From positions 1 to 54,361 of the forward strand of contig UBTA01000089.1 of NCBI GenBank assembly GCA_900468065.1: a stretch of DNA of 54,361 nucleotides. The letters are read 5' to 3'. Shown here piece after piece: positions 17,467 through 26,133 of the stretch (its first letter is position 1; each line of letters opens with the position of its first letter). A program made the translations under genes and the position numbers. The DNA is from Hyphomicrobiales bacterium. Lineage in GTDB: Bacteria; Pseudomonadota; Alphaproteobacteria; Rhizobiales; Rhizobiaceae. Below the pieces are notes generated by a model. The model was given only the letters and a program-made list of their open reading frames with translations. It was not told the DNA's origin and ran no database searches.

Positions 17467-17892
17467 ATGTATTCGAGAATTATCGTGCCGATTGCCATGG
17501 ACCATCTGGAGCACGGCGAGAAGGTTCTGGAGCGCGCCCAGTCGCTGCTCGACGAGAGCGGCGAGATCATCCTGCTCAACGTCGTCGAGGATCTGAACGC
17601 CTATGCTCAAGGCTACATGATCGTCGATTTCCCGCTGGAACTGATCGAGGCGTCGCGCGACCACGCCAAGAAGACCCTGACCGACCTCATGGAAAAACAT
17701 GGCGTGACCAACGGCCGCGTTGAAATCCGCATGGGGGGGGCGGCCGGCGTCATCAACAATTTTGCCGAGGAAGCGGAAGGCGATCTGGTGATCATCGCCT
17801 CGCACCGGCCGGGCCTGATCGATTATTTTATCGGCTCGACCGCCAGCCGCGTTGCCAGCCATTGCAAATGCGCGGTGCTGATCGACCGGTAG
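17467..17892 (+). CDS. Universal stress protein (UspA family)
   Basis: 141 residues in one Usp domain: the MYSRIIVPIAMD strand with the conserved Asp, and the ATP-binding G-x2-G-x9-G-S/T motif region represented by ASHRPGLIDYFIGSTASRVA. The C-terminal strand is CKCAVLIDR. Usp proteins aid survival under stress and often bind ATP. The start has a GAGGAGAC site 6 nt upstream. A run of eight G (17733-17740) lies inside the coding region in the codons for Met-Gly-Gly-Ala, a possible slippage point. The gene stands alone; a hairpin follows at 17941-17972. Confidence 0.93.
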   Translation: MYSRIIVPIAMDHLEHGEKVLERAQSLLDESGEIILLNVVEDLNAYAQGYMIVDFPLELIEASRDHAKKTLTDLMEKHGVTNGRVEIRMGGAAGVINNFAEEAEGDLVIIASHRPGLIDYFIGSTASRVASHCKCAVLIDR

Positions 17893-17940
17893 GCGGTCGT
17901 ATCGTGAGCTCGCCATCCGGCGCTGTTTCTGCGGCCTGCC

Positions 17941-17972
17941 GCAGTGTTTGCGAGCCTGCTCGCGAACACTGC
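17941..17972. terminator. Long hairpin after the stress protein gene
   Basis: GCAGTGTTTGCGAG (17941-17954) and CTCGCGAACACTGC (17959-17972) form a 14-bp stem with one G-U pair and a 4-nt loop, 49 bp after the stop. No U-tract follows, so it may be a processed or Rho-assisted end rather than a classic terminator. Confidence 0.5.
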
Positions 17973-17992
17973 AAGGTGACTGATATCGGAAT

Positions 17993-18003
17993 GTTACTGT
18001 AAC
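17993..18003. promoter_or_regulatory. GTTACTGTAAC palindrome before the sulfatase gene
   Basis: A perfect 11-bp palindrome followed by a second symmetric stretch, CGTACTTGCGTACG, lies about 100 bp upstream of the sulfatase start. Position and symmetry suggest an operator; the binding protein is unknown. Confidence 0.35.
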
Positions 18004-18099
18004 GTACTTGCGTACGCACCGAAGACGTGGCCGGTTACGGCGTCAGCAGTGCAAGTCAAGTTCAAGCCACAGTTCAACGTTCGATGGAAGGTACATCAC

Positions 18100-19752
18100 A
18101 TGGCCTACGACGACAGCATGAAACCGGCATCTGGCGATATCAGCAATGTAACGCGGCGCAACCTGCTTATCGGCACAACGGCTCTCGCGGCCGGTGTGGT
18201 GGCGGTCGGCAATATCGCCACCACGACTGCAGCACAGGCTCAAGCCGCCGCTCCCTCCGGCAAGGTGCCGAATGTCCTGGTGATCTTCGGCGACGATATC
18301 GGCATACCGCAGATCAGTGCCTATACGATGGGCCTGATGGGCTACCGCACGCCTAATATCGACCGCATCGCCGCCGAAGGCGCGATTTTCACCGACAGCT
18401 ACGGCCAGCAGAGCTGCACGGCCGGACGCGCTTCCTTCATTCTCGGCCAGGAACCTTTCCGCACCGGACTTCTGACAATCGGCATGCCGGGCGATCCGCA
18501 CGGTATTCAGGACTGGATGCCGACCATTGCCGACGTGCTGAAGTCGAAAGGATATGCCACCGGTCAATTCGGCAAGAACCACCTTGGCGATCACGACGAA
18601 CATCTGCCGACCAACCACGGCTTCGACGAGTTCTTCGGCAATCTCTATCACCTCAATGCCGAGGAAGAGCCGGAGGGTTATTTCTACCCGAAAGATCCCG
18701 AGTTTGTGAAAAAATACGGCCCACGCGGGGTCATCAAGTCCCGCGCGGACGGCAAGATCGAGGATACTGGTCCGCTCAATACCAAGCGCATGGAGACGAT
18801 AGACGAGGAATTTCTGGTAGCAGCCAAGGACTTCATCGACCGGCAGGCCAAGGCTGACAAGCCGTTCTTCTGCTGGTTCAACTCGACCCGCATGCATATC
18901 TTCACGCACTTGAAGAAGGACTCTGTCGGCAAGACAGGCAAAGGCATCCATGCCGACGGAATGCTCGAGCATGACGGCCATGTCGGGCAACTGCTCGATC
19001 AACTCGATACTCTCGGCATCGCCGACAATACGATCGTGCTCTATACCACCGACAACGGCGCCGAAATCGCCCTTTGGCCGGACGGCGCCATGACCATGTT
19101 TCGCGGCGAGAAAGGCACCACCTGGGAAGGCGGCTTCCGCATCCCGATGATGGTGCGCTGGCCGGGCGTGGTAAAGCCAGGCACGCAGATCAACGATCCG
19201 GTGACGCTGATGGACTGGCTGCCGACCTTTGCCACGGCCGCCGGTATCCCGGATATCAAGGAACAGATGAAGCAAGGGTATCAAGCAGGGATCAAGACCT
19301 TCAAGGTCCATCTCGACGGCTTCGATCTCACTGCCCTGCTGAAACGCGAAGCGGAGAAGCCGCCGCGCGACTCCGTCTATTATTTCGATCAGGGCGGTAA
19401 CCTGAACGCCATCCGCTGGAACGACTGGAAGCTGAGCTTTGCGATGGCCAGCGCCGGCAATATTGCCACGGCGACGCGGGAAATACCGAGTTGGGCACTG
19501 ATCTGCAATCTGCGCATGGATCCCTACGAGAAGGGGTTGGACGAGGGTGGAGGGGCGACGGATTTCCTCGCCCGGAATATCTGGCTCCTCGTGCCGATCC
19601 AGAGCAAGATCAAGGAGTTCTTCGCCGATTTCGACAAATATCCGTTCCAGATGGGCAGCACGTTGAACGCCAGCAATATCAACTATGGCTGGCTGCAGCA
19701 GCAGGCTGCGCTGAAGAAGCTTGGCGAATTGGAGCAGCTTGTTCCACGCTGA
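18100..19752 (+). CDS. Arylsulfatase (type I sulfatase), Tat-exported
   Basis: 550 residues. A twin-arginine signal (NVTRRNLLIGTTALAAGVVA, cleavage after AQAQA) precedes the alkaline phosphatase-like fold. Metal-binding aspartates are at GDDIGIP (about residues 65-66). The formylglycine motif C-x-A-x-R is Cys106 in QSCTAGRAS, so a formylglycine-generating enzyme is needed for activity. GKNHLGDHDEHLP and TTDNGAEIALWPDGAM supply further conserved Lys, His, Asp and Asn residues. The product would release sulfate from aryl or carbohydrate sulfate esters in the periplasm. Folded export through Tat implies modification before export. GGAAGG precedes the ATG. It stands alone, ending at a hairpin. 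Confidence 0.93.
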   Translation: MAYDDSMKPASGDISNVTRRNLLIGTTALAAGVVAVGNIATTTAAQAQAAAPSGKVPNVLVIFGDDIGIPQISAYTMGLMGYRTPNIDRIAAEGAIFTDSYGQQSCTAGRASFILGQEPFRTGLLTIGMPGDPHGIQDWMPTIADVLKSKGYATGQFGKNHLGDHDEHLPTNHGFDEFFGNLYHLNAEEEPEGYFYPKDPEFVKKYGPRGVIKSRADGKIEDTGPLNTKRMETIDEEFLVAAKDFIDRQAKADKPFFCWFNSTRMHIFTHLKKDSVGKTGKGIHADGMLEHDGHVGQLLDQLDTLGIADNTIVLYTTDNGAEIALWPDGAMTMFRGEKGTTWEGGFRIPMMVRWPGVVKPGTQINDPVTLMDWLPTFATAAGIPDIKEQMKQGYQAGIKTFKVHLDGFDLTALLKREAEKPPRDSVYYFDQGGNLNAIRWNDWKLSFAMASAGNIATATREIPSWALICNLRMDPYEKGLDEGGGATDFLARNIWLLVPIQSKIKEFFADFDKYPFQMGSTLNASNINYGWLQQQAALKKLGELEQLVPR

Positions 19753-19770
19753 GGTTGTATCGCATCAAGG

Positions 19771-19807
19771 CCGCCCACTTGCGTCTTTACCTGACGCGAG
19801 TGGGCGG
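19771..19807. terminator. Hairpin between sulfatase and aldo/keto reductase genes
   Basis: CCGCCCACTTGCGTC (19771-19785) pairs with GACGCGAGTGGGCGG (19793-19807): 15 bp with one wobble, 7-nt loop, between convergent stops at 19752 and 19846. The following tract is not U-rich on either strand. Confidence 0.6.
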
Positions 19808-19845
19808 ACTTGCCGATAGACCTCCCGTTCGGAATTCTATTGGAG

Positions 19846-20850
<1,005 letters not shown>

Positions 20851-21246
20851 TTAAGCCTGATATTGTTCGTCGGTGACGTGTTCCAACCAGTCGACAACCT
20901 TGCCATCCAGCGCTTCAGCGATGGCGACATGGGTCATAGCGGTGTCCGGCGATGCGCCATGCCAATGCTTTTCACCCGGCTCGAACCAGACGGTATCGCC
21001 GGGCCGGATCTCCTCGATCGGGCCGCCCAGGCGCTGCGCCCGGCCGAAACCGGAGACGACAATCAGCGTCTGGCCGAGCGGATGCGTGTGCCATGCGGTG
21101 CGGGCGCCCGGCTCGAACGTTACTGTCGCGCCGCCGATGCGGGCGGGCGCCGTCCCCTGAAACGGCGCATCGATGCGAACAGTTCCGGTGAAATAGTCGG
21201 CAGGTCCCTTTGCGGATGGGGCCGAACCACTGCGCTTGATGTTCAT
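20851..21246 (-). CDS. Cupin domain protein
   Basis: 131 residues folding as one small cupin barrel. Metal-binding positions are seen in [17 protein letters not shown] (two His) and [18 protein letters not shown] (further His residues). Small cupins of this kind often occur with aldo/keto reductases and are called quercetin 2,3-dioxygenase-like or carboxymuconolactone-associated; no reaction can be assigned. It is the first gene of a two-gene unit with the aldo/keto reductase and is divergent from a LysR regulator. A GGAAAGGATA site precedes the ATG. Confidence 0.88.
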   Translation of the reverse strand: MNIKRSGSAPSAKGPADYFTGTVRIDAPFQGTAPARIGGATVTFEPGARTAWHTHPLGQTLIVVSGFGRAQRLGGPIEEIRPGDTVWFEPGEKHWHGASPDTAMTHVAIAEALDGKVVDWLEHVTDEQYQA

Positions 21247-21324
21247 CAGATATCCTTTCCGGAGAGGCTGGCCGTTCGTGTGGCCATTGATGATCCCGTA
21301 TTTAGCGCGTGCGATTACCCGCGA

Positions 21325-21345
21325 TTAGGTGCTAGAACGCACTAA
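21325..21345. promoter_or_regulatory. Inverted repeat, candidate LysR binding site
   Basis: TTAGGTGC (21325-21332) and GCACTAA (21339-21345) form an interrupted dyad in the 121-bp gap between the cupin gene and the divergent LysR gene, 23 bp before the LysR start. LysR regulators usually bind such sites in the divergent promoter. Confidence 0.55.
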
Positions 21346-21367
21346 GCCTCATGAGGAGAATTCATGA

Positions 21368-22261
21368 ATGCCGCGCCAGCCCATCCATGATCTCGCCGCC
21401 TTCATCGCCGTTGCGCGCGAACAGAGCTTTACCAAGGCGGCTGCGCGGCTCGGTGTCTCGCAATCGGCGCTCAGCCATACGATTACCGGGCTGGAAAAAC
21501 GGCTCGGCCTGCGCCTGCTCAGCCGCAATACCCGCAGCGTCTCGCCGACGCCGGCCGGTGCCCGGCTGCTCGATACGGTCGGCCCGCGCATGGACGAGAT
21601 CGAAAGCGAGTTGGCGGCGCTCAGCGAATTCCGCGACAAGCCGGCCGGCACCATCCGCATCACCGCAGGCGAACATGCGGCTGAAGCGGTGCTGTGGCCA
21701 GCGCTTGCAAAACTGCTGCCGGACTATCCCGACATCAATGCCGAGGTTATCGTCGACTATGGCCTGACGGATATCGTTGCCGAGCGGTATGACGCCGGCG
21801 TCCGGCTGGGCGAGCAGGTAGCCAAGGACATGATCGCGGTCCGGATCGCACCCGACATGCGCATGGCCGTCGTCGGCTCTCCCGCCTATTTCGAGCAGCG
21901 GCAAAAGCCTGAGACACCGCACGATCTGACCGGCCATTCCTGCATCAACATGCGGCTGCCAACCTATGGCGGCATCTATGTCTGGGAGTTCGAAAAGGAC
22001 GGGCATGAGCTGCGGGTGCGGGTCGAGGGGCGGCTGGTCTTCAACAATATCGCGCTTCGGGTGAATGCGGCGCTCGAAGGGTTGGGTCTGACCTATTTGC
22101 CGGAGGATGCGGTCAAGGCGCAGATTGCCGACGGCCGGTTGATCCGTGTTCTCGATGACTGGTGCCTGCCGTTTTCCGGCTATCACCTCTATTACCCCAG
22201 CCGCAAACAGCCGTCCGCTGCCTTTGCCCTCCTGGTGAGCGCACTTCGTTATCGGCCGTGA
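21368..22261 (+). CDS. LysR family transcriptional regulator
   Basis: 297 residues: a winged helix-turn-helix (about 6-65, with FTKAAARLGVSQSALSHTIT and LGLRLLSRNTRSVSPTPAG) and a periplasmic-binding-like effector domain (about 90-295). It lies head to head with the cupin and aldo/keto reductase genes, the normal position of a LysR activator of those genes. The ATG at 21368 follows ATGAGGAG; an ATG at 21364 is in another frame and short. The effector is unknown. The similarity to regulators of quinone or aldehyde-responsive reductases is an inference from context. Confidence 0.93.
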   Translation: MPRQPIHDLAAFIAVAREQSFTKAAARLGVSQSALSHTITGLEKRLGLRLLSRNTRSVSPTPAGARLLDTVGPRMDEIESELAALSEFRDKPAGTIRITAGEHAAEAVLWPALAKLLPDYPDINAEVIVDYGLTDIVAERYDAGVRLGEQVAKDMIAVRIAPDMRMAVVGSPAYFEQRQKPETPHDLTGHSCINMRLPTYGGIYVWEFEKDGHELRVRVEGRLVFNNIALRVNAALEGLGLTYLPEDAVKAQIADGRLIRVLDDWCLPFSGYHLYYPSRKQPSAAFALLVSALRYRP

Positions 22262-22377
22262 TGACCGGGCAAAATGTCTGCCTGTCGCAATTGTTGATGT
22301 TTCCCGCCCTGTTTCGGCCCGAAACCCTGTGTCAGATTGTTGCAGCTGCCGGGCTTGCCGGGCGCCCCGCTTGACGG

Positions 22378-22397
22378 CAAACTGCAATGGCAGTTTG
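22378..22397. promoter_or_regulatory. CAAACTGC inverted repeat upstream of Hly-III gene
   Basis: CAAACTGC (22378-22385) and GCAGTTTG (22390-22397) are perfect 8-base arms around 4 nt, between the LysR stop and the Hly-III start. It may be a terminator stem or an operator; no U-tract is present. Confidence 0.4.
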
Positions 22398-22455
22398 TGT
22401 AGGGTAGGGGCCGTCGCCGCAACGCGAGGACCGAAATGAATGTTGAGAGGCGTGC

Positions 22456-23115
22456 ATGGAAATCAAGGGCATCAAGTGGAACTACGATCGCTCTGAGCTG
22501 ATTGCCGATGGCGTTGTCCACGGTGTCGGACTTGCCTTTGCGCTGATCGGCGTCACGGCGATGATCTTCTATGCCAGCGTCTGGAGTACGTCGGGACAGC
22601 TGGTTGCCGCCTGGATCTACGGTGCCGGGCTGGTGGCGACGCTGTCGATTTCCTTCCTCTACAATCTCTATCCGGTATCGCAGACCAAATGGTTCCTGCG
22701 CCGCTTCGACCATTCGTCGATCTTCATCTTGATCGCCGCCACCTATACGCCGTTCTTGCAGCGCGGCTGGGACGATCCCTACCTGTTCGGCATGCTGATT
22801 GGCATCTGGTCGATCGCCATCGTCGGCGTCTTGATCAAATGCGTCTTTCCCGGCCGCTTCGACAAGGTGGCGATCCTGCTTTACCTCGCCATGGGCTGGA
22901 GCGGCGTCTTCGCCTCCGGTCCGTTGCTGTCGCAGCTGACCGAAACGACGCTGATCCTCATCCTGATCGGCGGCATCATCTATTCCTGCGGGGTGATTTT
23001 TCACGTCTGGGAAAAATTGCGCTTCCAGAACGCCATCTGGCACGGCTTCGTCGTCACCGCCGCCGCCGTGCATTATTCCGCCGTTCTCACCTGCATCAGC
23101 AGCGCTTCTAGCTAA
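22456..23115 (+). CDS. Hemolysin III family (PAQR-like) membrane protein
   Basis: 219 residues with seven predicted membrane helices. Hly-III/PAQR metal-site residues are visible: VVHGVGLAFALIG (first His), RRFDHSSIFILIAATYTPF (Asp-His), and AIWHGFVVTAAAVHYSAVL (the H-x3-H-type C-terminal pair, here spaced further). The family includes YqfA and eukaryotic adiponectin receptors, thought to act as zinc-dependent lipid hydrolases or membrane-fluidity regulators; toxicity as a hemolysin is not implied. It stands alone, convergent with the DUF4118 gene (26 bp between stops). Confidence 0.9.
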   Translation: MEIKGIKWNYDRSELIADGVVHGVGLAFALIGVTAMIFYASVWSTSGQLVAAWIYGAGLVATLSISFLYNLYPVSQTKWFLRRFDHSSIFILIAATYTPFLQRGWDDPYLFGMLIGIWSIAIVGVLIKCVFPGRFDKVAILLYLAMGWSGVFASGPLLSQLTETTLILILIGGIIYSCGVIFHVWEKLRFQNAIWHGFVVTAAAVHYSAVLTCISSASS

Positions 23116-23141
23116 GCGGCGCCTCTGCATTCGCGGCCCGC

Positions 23142-24011
23142 TTAACCCGCCTGTGGAGTGCCGCGTGCAGCCCGAAAATGCTGGTTATCGAGCGCCAGGC
23201 CCAAAATACGCGCAATGATATCGACAGACGTATCGGGAGACAAAGGCCGTTGGTCGGGCGCAAATGCCAGCCCAATGACGGCATCCTGGCCCGCCGCAGT
23301 CGTCGCAGGCCAGAAATCAAACCGTGAGGCCACAGCCGGGTAGACACCCGCACGCGCCACAGATCCCATGACCAGTGACGATCGCGCTGCATCAAGATCG
23401 GCCGGCTGAAGCTCCAGACCACCGGCGCTGTTGACGGACACGGCCTCATTCCCGGTCATGAGGATCACCACAGTGGGGACATTGAACAGTGCCGCAAGTG
23501 TCTTGGAGGTGATGGAAACGACCGCTTTCGTATCGCCGGCTGCCCCCATGTCACGGCTATACTCTTGCAACAGGGTGGCCTGTTTTGTCAGCAGGGCTGC
23601 ATTGATCGCCCTGCGGCGCGAGGTGAAGGCAACGCTGCTGACGATGAGCCCGACGAAAAAGAGGAGTGCGATCGCCCAGACATTGGCCGGATCGTTGACC
23701 GCCAGCGTGTAGCGCGGCTCTGTCAGAAAGAAATTGTAGGCGAGCGCACCAACGACCGCCGAGCAGATGGAAGCGCCAAGCCCGAAGGAAACGCCGGCGA
23801 TGATCACCGGTATGACGAATACGAGTGAGACATTGGGGATGCTCATGCCGCTATCGATACCGATTGCGACGACCGTTGCGGCGGCGGTCATGAGGACCGA
23901 CGCAAAATAACCCGTCAGCGCTGGCGCCTGCGACGGCGCCTCGACCAGAAACGTATCGCCAGCCCGCAAAGGCGCGGTCTCCCCATCCAACCCGGCTTCA
24001 ACCTGTGTCAT
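23142..24011 (-). CDS. DUF4118 membrane protein with GAF-like domain, no kinase
   Basis: 289 residues. Residues about 30-130 form the four-helix DUF4118 membrane unit of KdpD (LTGYFASVLMTAAATVVAIG, later FGLGASICSAVVGALAYNFF and LTEPRYTLAVNDP). After a short helix follows a GAF-like domain (about 150-280). KdpD-type sensors normally continue into a histidine kinase, but this protein stops with no H-box or ATPase domain, and neither a kinase nor a kdp gene is adjacent. It may be a stand-alone sensor that works with another protein, or a truncated relic. The start has GGGAGTTGAACA before the ATG. Confidence 0.85.
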   Translation of the reverse strand: MTQVEAGLDGETAPLRAGDTFLVEAPSQAPALTGYFASVLMTAAATVVAIGIDSGMSIPNVSLVFVIPVIIAGVSFGLGASICSAVVGALAYNFFLTEPRYTLAVNDPANVWAIALLFFVGLIVSSVAFTSRRRAINAALLTKQATLLQEYSRDMGAAGDTKAVVSITSKTLAALFNVPTVVILMTGNEAVSVNSAGGLELQPADLDAARSSLVMGSVARAGVYPAVASRFDFWPATTAAGQDAVIGLAFAPDQRPLSPDTSVDIIARILGLALDNQHFRAARGTPQAG

Positions 24012-24229
24012 TGTTCAACTCCCGCGAATGTTATGCGGTCCTGCCGCCAGAGCGGCGGACGCAGCTGCGATAGACGGAACGACTATACACCTGGTGCAAT
24101 TCGGGCGTGAGTGAAACGTGAGGTGATTTCCGCCGGCTGCCCCTCTCGTTTGAGGCGTCCATGCCGCAATCAACCTGGGCCGGTGGCATTTGCCGGGCAT
24201 GCCGCGCATGCGGCTTGTGGCGTTATGTC

Positions 24230-24775
24230 CTACAGCGCCTGTTCCTCATCAGCGAGCTTCTGCAAGACAAAATCCGCCCGTTCGGCAATGCCGGTCTTCG
24301 GTAGAACGCAGATGTCGTAGCCAAGCAGGCTGTAGGCATCCAGAAGCCGGTCATATTCCGCTATGGCTGCATCAAGGCCGTGCCGTCGCTCAGAGTCGGT
24401 CACATAAATCTCCGGCCATGGCGGTACCAGGAAAACCCGTTTGTAGTAGCGATGCAGCTGAGAGAGCCCGGCCAATGCCGGCTCGCCGGTAACGTGTTCC
24501 AGCGCTGCGGCGGCATCGACCAGCCCTCTGTCGAAGAACACCCAGCCCTCATATTGGCCGGCATCATCCCGATCCTGAAGCGCCATCGCGACGGCGCGGC
24601 GGGCAAAGGCGGCCATGTCGATCCAGGGCAGGGCGGACCCGTTACCCTTTGCCTCCTCTTCGACAATGCGCCGGCCCGGTTCCTCGACAACTCCGTACCC
24701 ACGATGGGAAAGCGCTGCGAGCAAGGTGGACTTGCCGCCGCCCGAGCAGCCTGAAATCACCACGAAACGGTTCAT
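24230..24775 (-). CDS. AAA family ATPase/kinase-like protein (AAA_28)
   Basis: 181 residues with a Walker A loop at residues 9-17 (GCSGGGKST), a FFDRGLVDAAAAL block in the position of the Walker B or substrate-binding segment of NadR/Ttd14-like ATPases, and a PPWPEIYVTDSERR lid region with the catalytic Arg residues. The size and motifs fit the AAA_28 family, small P-loop proteins that may phosphorylate a small substrate. The substrate is unknown. It is followed by no gene on the same strand for 218 bp and is preceded by a secreted protein gene 30 bp upstream, so the two may share a transcript. Confidence 0.85.
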   Translation of the reverse strand: MNRFVVISGCSGGGKSTLLAALSHRGYGVVEEPGRRIVEEEAKGNGSALPWIDMAAFARRAVAMALQDRDDAGQYEGWVFFDRGLVDAAAALEHVTGEPALAGLSQLHRYYKRVFLVPPWPEIYVTDSERRHGLDAAIAEYDRLLDAYSLLGYDICVLPKTGIAERADFVLQKLADEEQAL

Positions 24776-24805
24776 AAGTTTCTCTCTGTTGTGGACCCAA
24801 GCACT

Positions 24806-25321
24806 TTAGGTAGGCGCAGCGGCTGGTGCTGATGTCGGCGCCTGATTGCATCCCGTCGCGGGGCGCAGCGATTTGACCATGCGGCCGACGAGGCGGTTGT
24901 AAGCCTTCAGCGCTTTGCGCGGATATGTCAGCTGAAAATAGGCAGCACTCCCGTCGCACAAAGCGACGGCGCGGGAATAGAGAATACCGGCACCCCTTGC
25001 GCCGGAATAGCTTGCCCATCCCGGCGTCACTTTCTCATAGGTGATCTGCCAGCCTTTTTGATTGTCCCAGACAATGCGCTGGCGGATATCGGCGGCAAAC
25101 GCGCCGTCCTCGACAAAGGCGCCGAAAATCAACAGCCTGGCACCGTCCTTTGATTCAAAAGTTGCGCCGTCGCCATTGTCGCTTTCCTGCGTCAACGTGA
25201 AACCGGGCGGCACTTCGGCGCTGTAGCCGAAGCGGGGGTTTGCATAGCTGGTCCAGCCGTCCGACGCCCAAACGGGGATTGCGGTGAAAAGGCTTGCGAT
25301 CAACAAGAGCGTATATTTCAA
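24806..25321 (-). CDS. Secreted protein of unknown function
   Basis: The preferred start is a TTG at 25321, placed 7 nt after GGGGAGAC, giving 171 residues: MKYTLLLIASLFTAIPVWA is a clean Sec signal. An ATG at 25339 would add six polar residues and has a poorer ribosome site. The mature part (DGWTSYANPRFGYSAEVPPG, later GWASYSGARGAGILYSRAVA) resembles small beta-rich periplasmic proteins common in Rhizobiaceae. The C-terminus is Ala/Pro-rich and likely disordered. Two cysteines (in VALCDG and ATGCNQ) could form a disulfide. No known domain was recognised. Confidence 0.75.
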   Translation of the reverse strand: MKYTLLLIASLFTAIPVWASDGWTSYANPRFGYSAEVPPGFTLTQESDNGDGATFESKDGARLLIFGAFVEDGAFAADIRQRIVWDNQKGWQITYEKVTPGWASYSGARGAGILYSRAVALCDGSAAYFQLTYPRKALKAYNRLVGRMVKSLRPATGCNQAPTSAPAAAPT

Positions 25322-25466
25322 GACTGTCTCCCCATCCACAGCATCGGCGATGCAAAACCCTTAAGAACGGAACGCTGCAGACCCGGCATATATTCGGGGT
25401 AGGCCGCAGGACGGTGCAAGACGGCATCTCAATCATTCTGAAACACGACATCTGCCGGCTGCAGGC

Positions 25467-25874
25467 TCACTCGGGCTCGAATGTCAGGGCAACCCCATTC
25501 ATACAGTAACGCAGGCCGGTCGGCGGTGGGCCATCGGGAAAGACATGGCCAAGATGGGCATCGCAATCGGCGCAGCGAATTTCCGTCCGGCTGAGGCCAT
25601 AGGAGACGTCGTGATGCTCCGTCACTGCATCCATGGAAATTGGCTCGAAAAAACTCGGCCACCCCGTTCCGGAATCGAATTTGGCCTGCGAACGGTAGAG
25701 CGGCCTGTTGCAGCAGACACAGTAATAGACGCCTGTTTTGCCCAGTTCGAAATCCGGGCTCGAAAAGGCGCGCTCGGTGCCGTGCTGACGGGTGATGCGG
25801 TATTGGTCCGGGGTCAGTTGCTCCCGCCATTCCGCATCGGTTCTGTCGACTTTCAGGGTGCTTTTCTCGCTCAT
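25467..25874 (-). CDS. msrB: Peptide-methionine (R)-S-oxide reductase
   Basis: 135 residues. The zinc site Cys52, Cys55, Cys101, Cys104 is complete ([11 protein letters not shown] and [15 protein letters not shown]), and the catalytic Cys124 is in [23 protein letters not shown] is the substrate-binding signature. The enzyme reduces methionine R-sulfoxide in proteins in the cytoplasm using thioredoxin. The start at [10 protein letters not shown] matches family length; the frame is open upstream without need. It is a single gene, divergent from the antiporter operon at 26134. Confidence 0.96.
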   Translation of the reverse strand: MSEKSTLKVDRTDAEWREQLTPDQYRITRQHGTERAFSSPDFELGKTGVYYCVCCNRPLYRSQAKFDSGTGWPSFFEPISMDAVTEHHDVSYGLSRTEIRCADCDAHLGHVFPDGPPPTGLRYCMNGVALTFEPE

Positions 25875-26133
25875 CGGCCTCTCCGTGACGTTATGGCGCA
25901 GGAGATAGGACGAACTTGCGCTGCGGCAATTGCTGTTACTGGCCGGAAGATCAAATTTGGGGCGCAATGCTGTTGCCGTTTTACGGGCCGCAACCAGGGA
26001 AGAGGGCCTGTATATCCCGCCGTAACCTTGAGTTTACCTATCGCTTGCCTTATTCCCAACGGTAGACACTGTGGCATTCTCCGCCGCCGTTCCTGCTTTT
26101 CGCCCCCCGTTCACGAAAGGAACCCGCTGACCC

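Noticed and set aside
17733..17740. Run of eight G in the universal stress protein as a phase-variation switch
   Set aside because: The frame is intact and family members lack known phase variation; a slippage role would be speculation.
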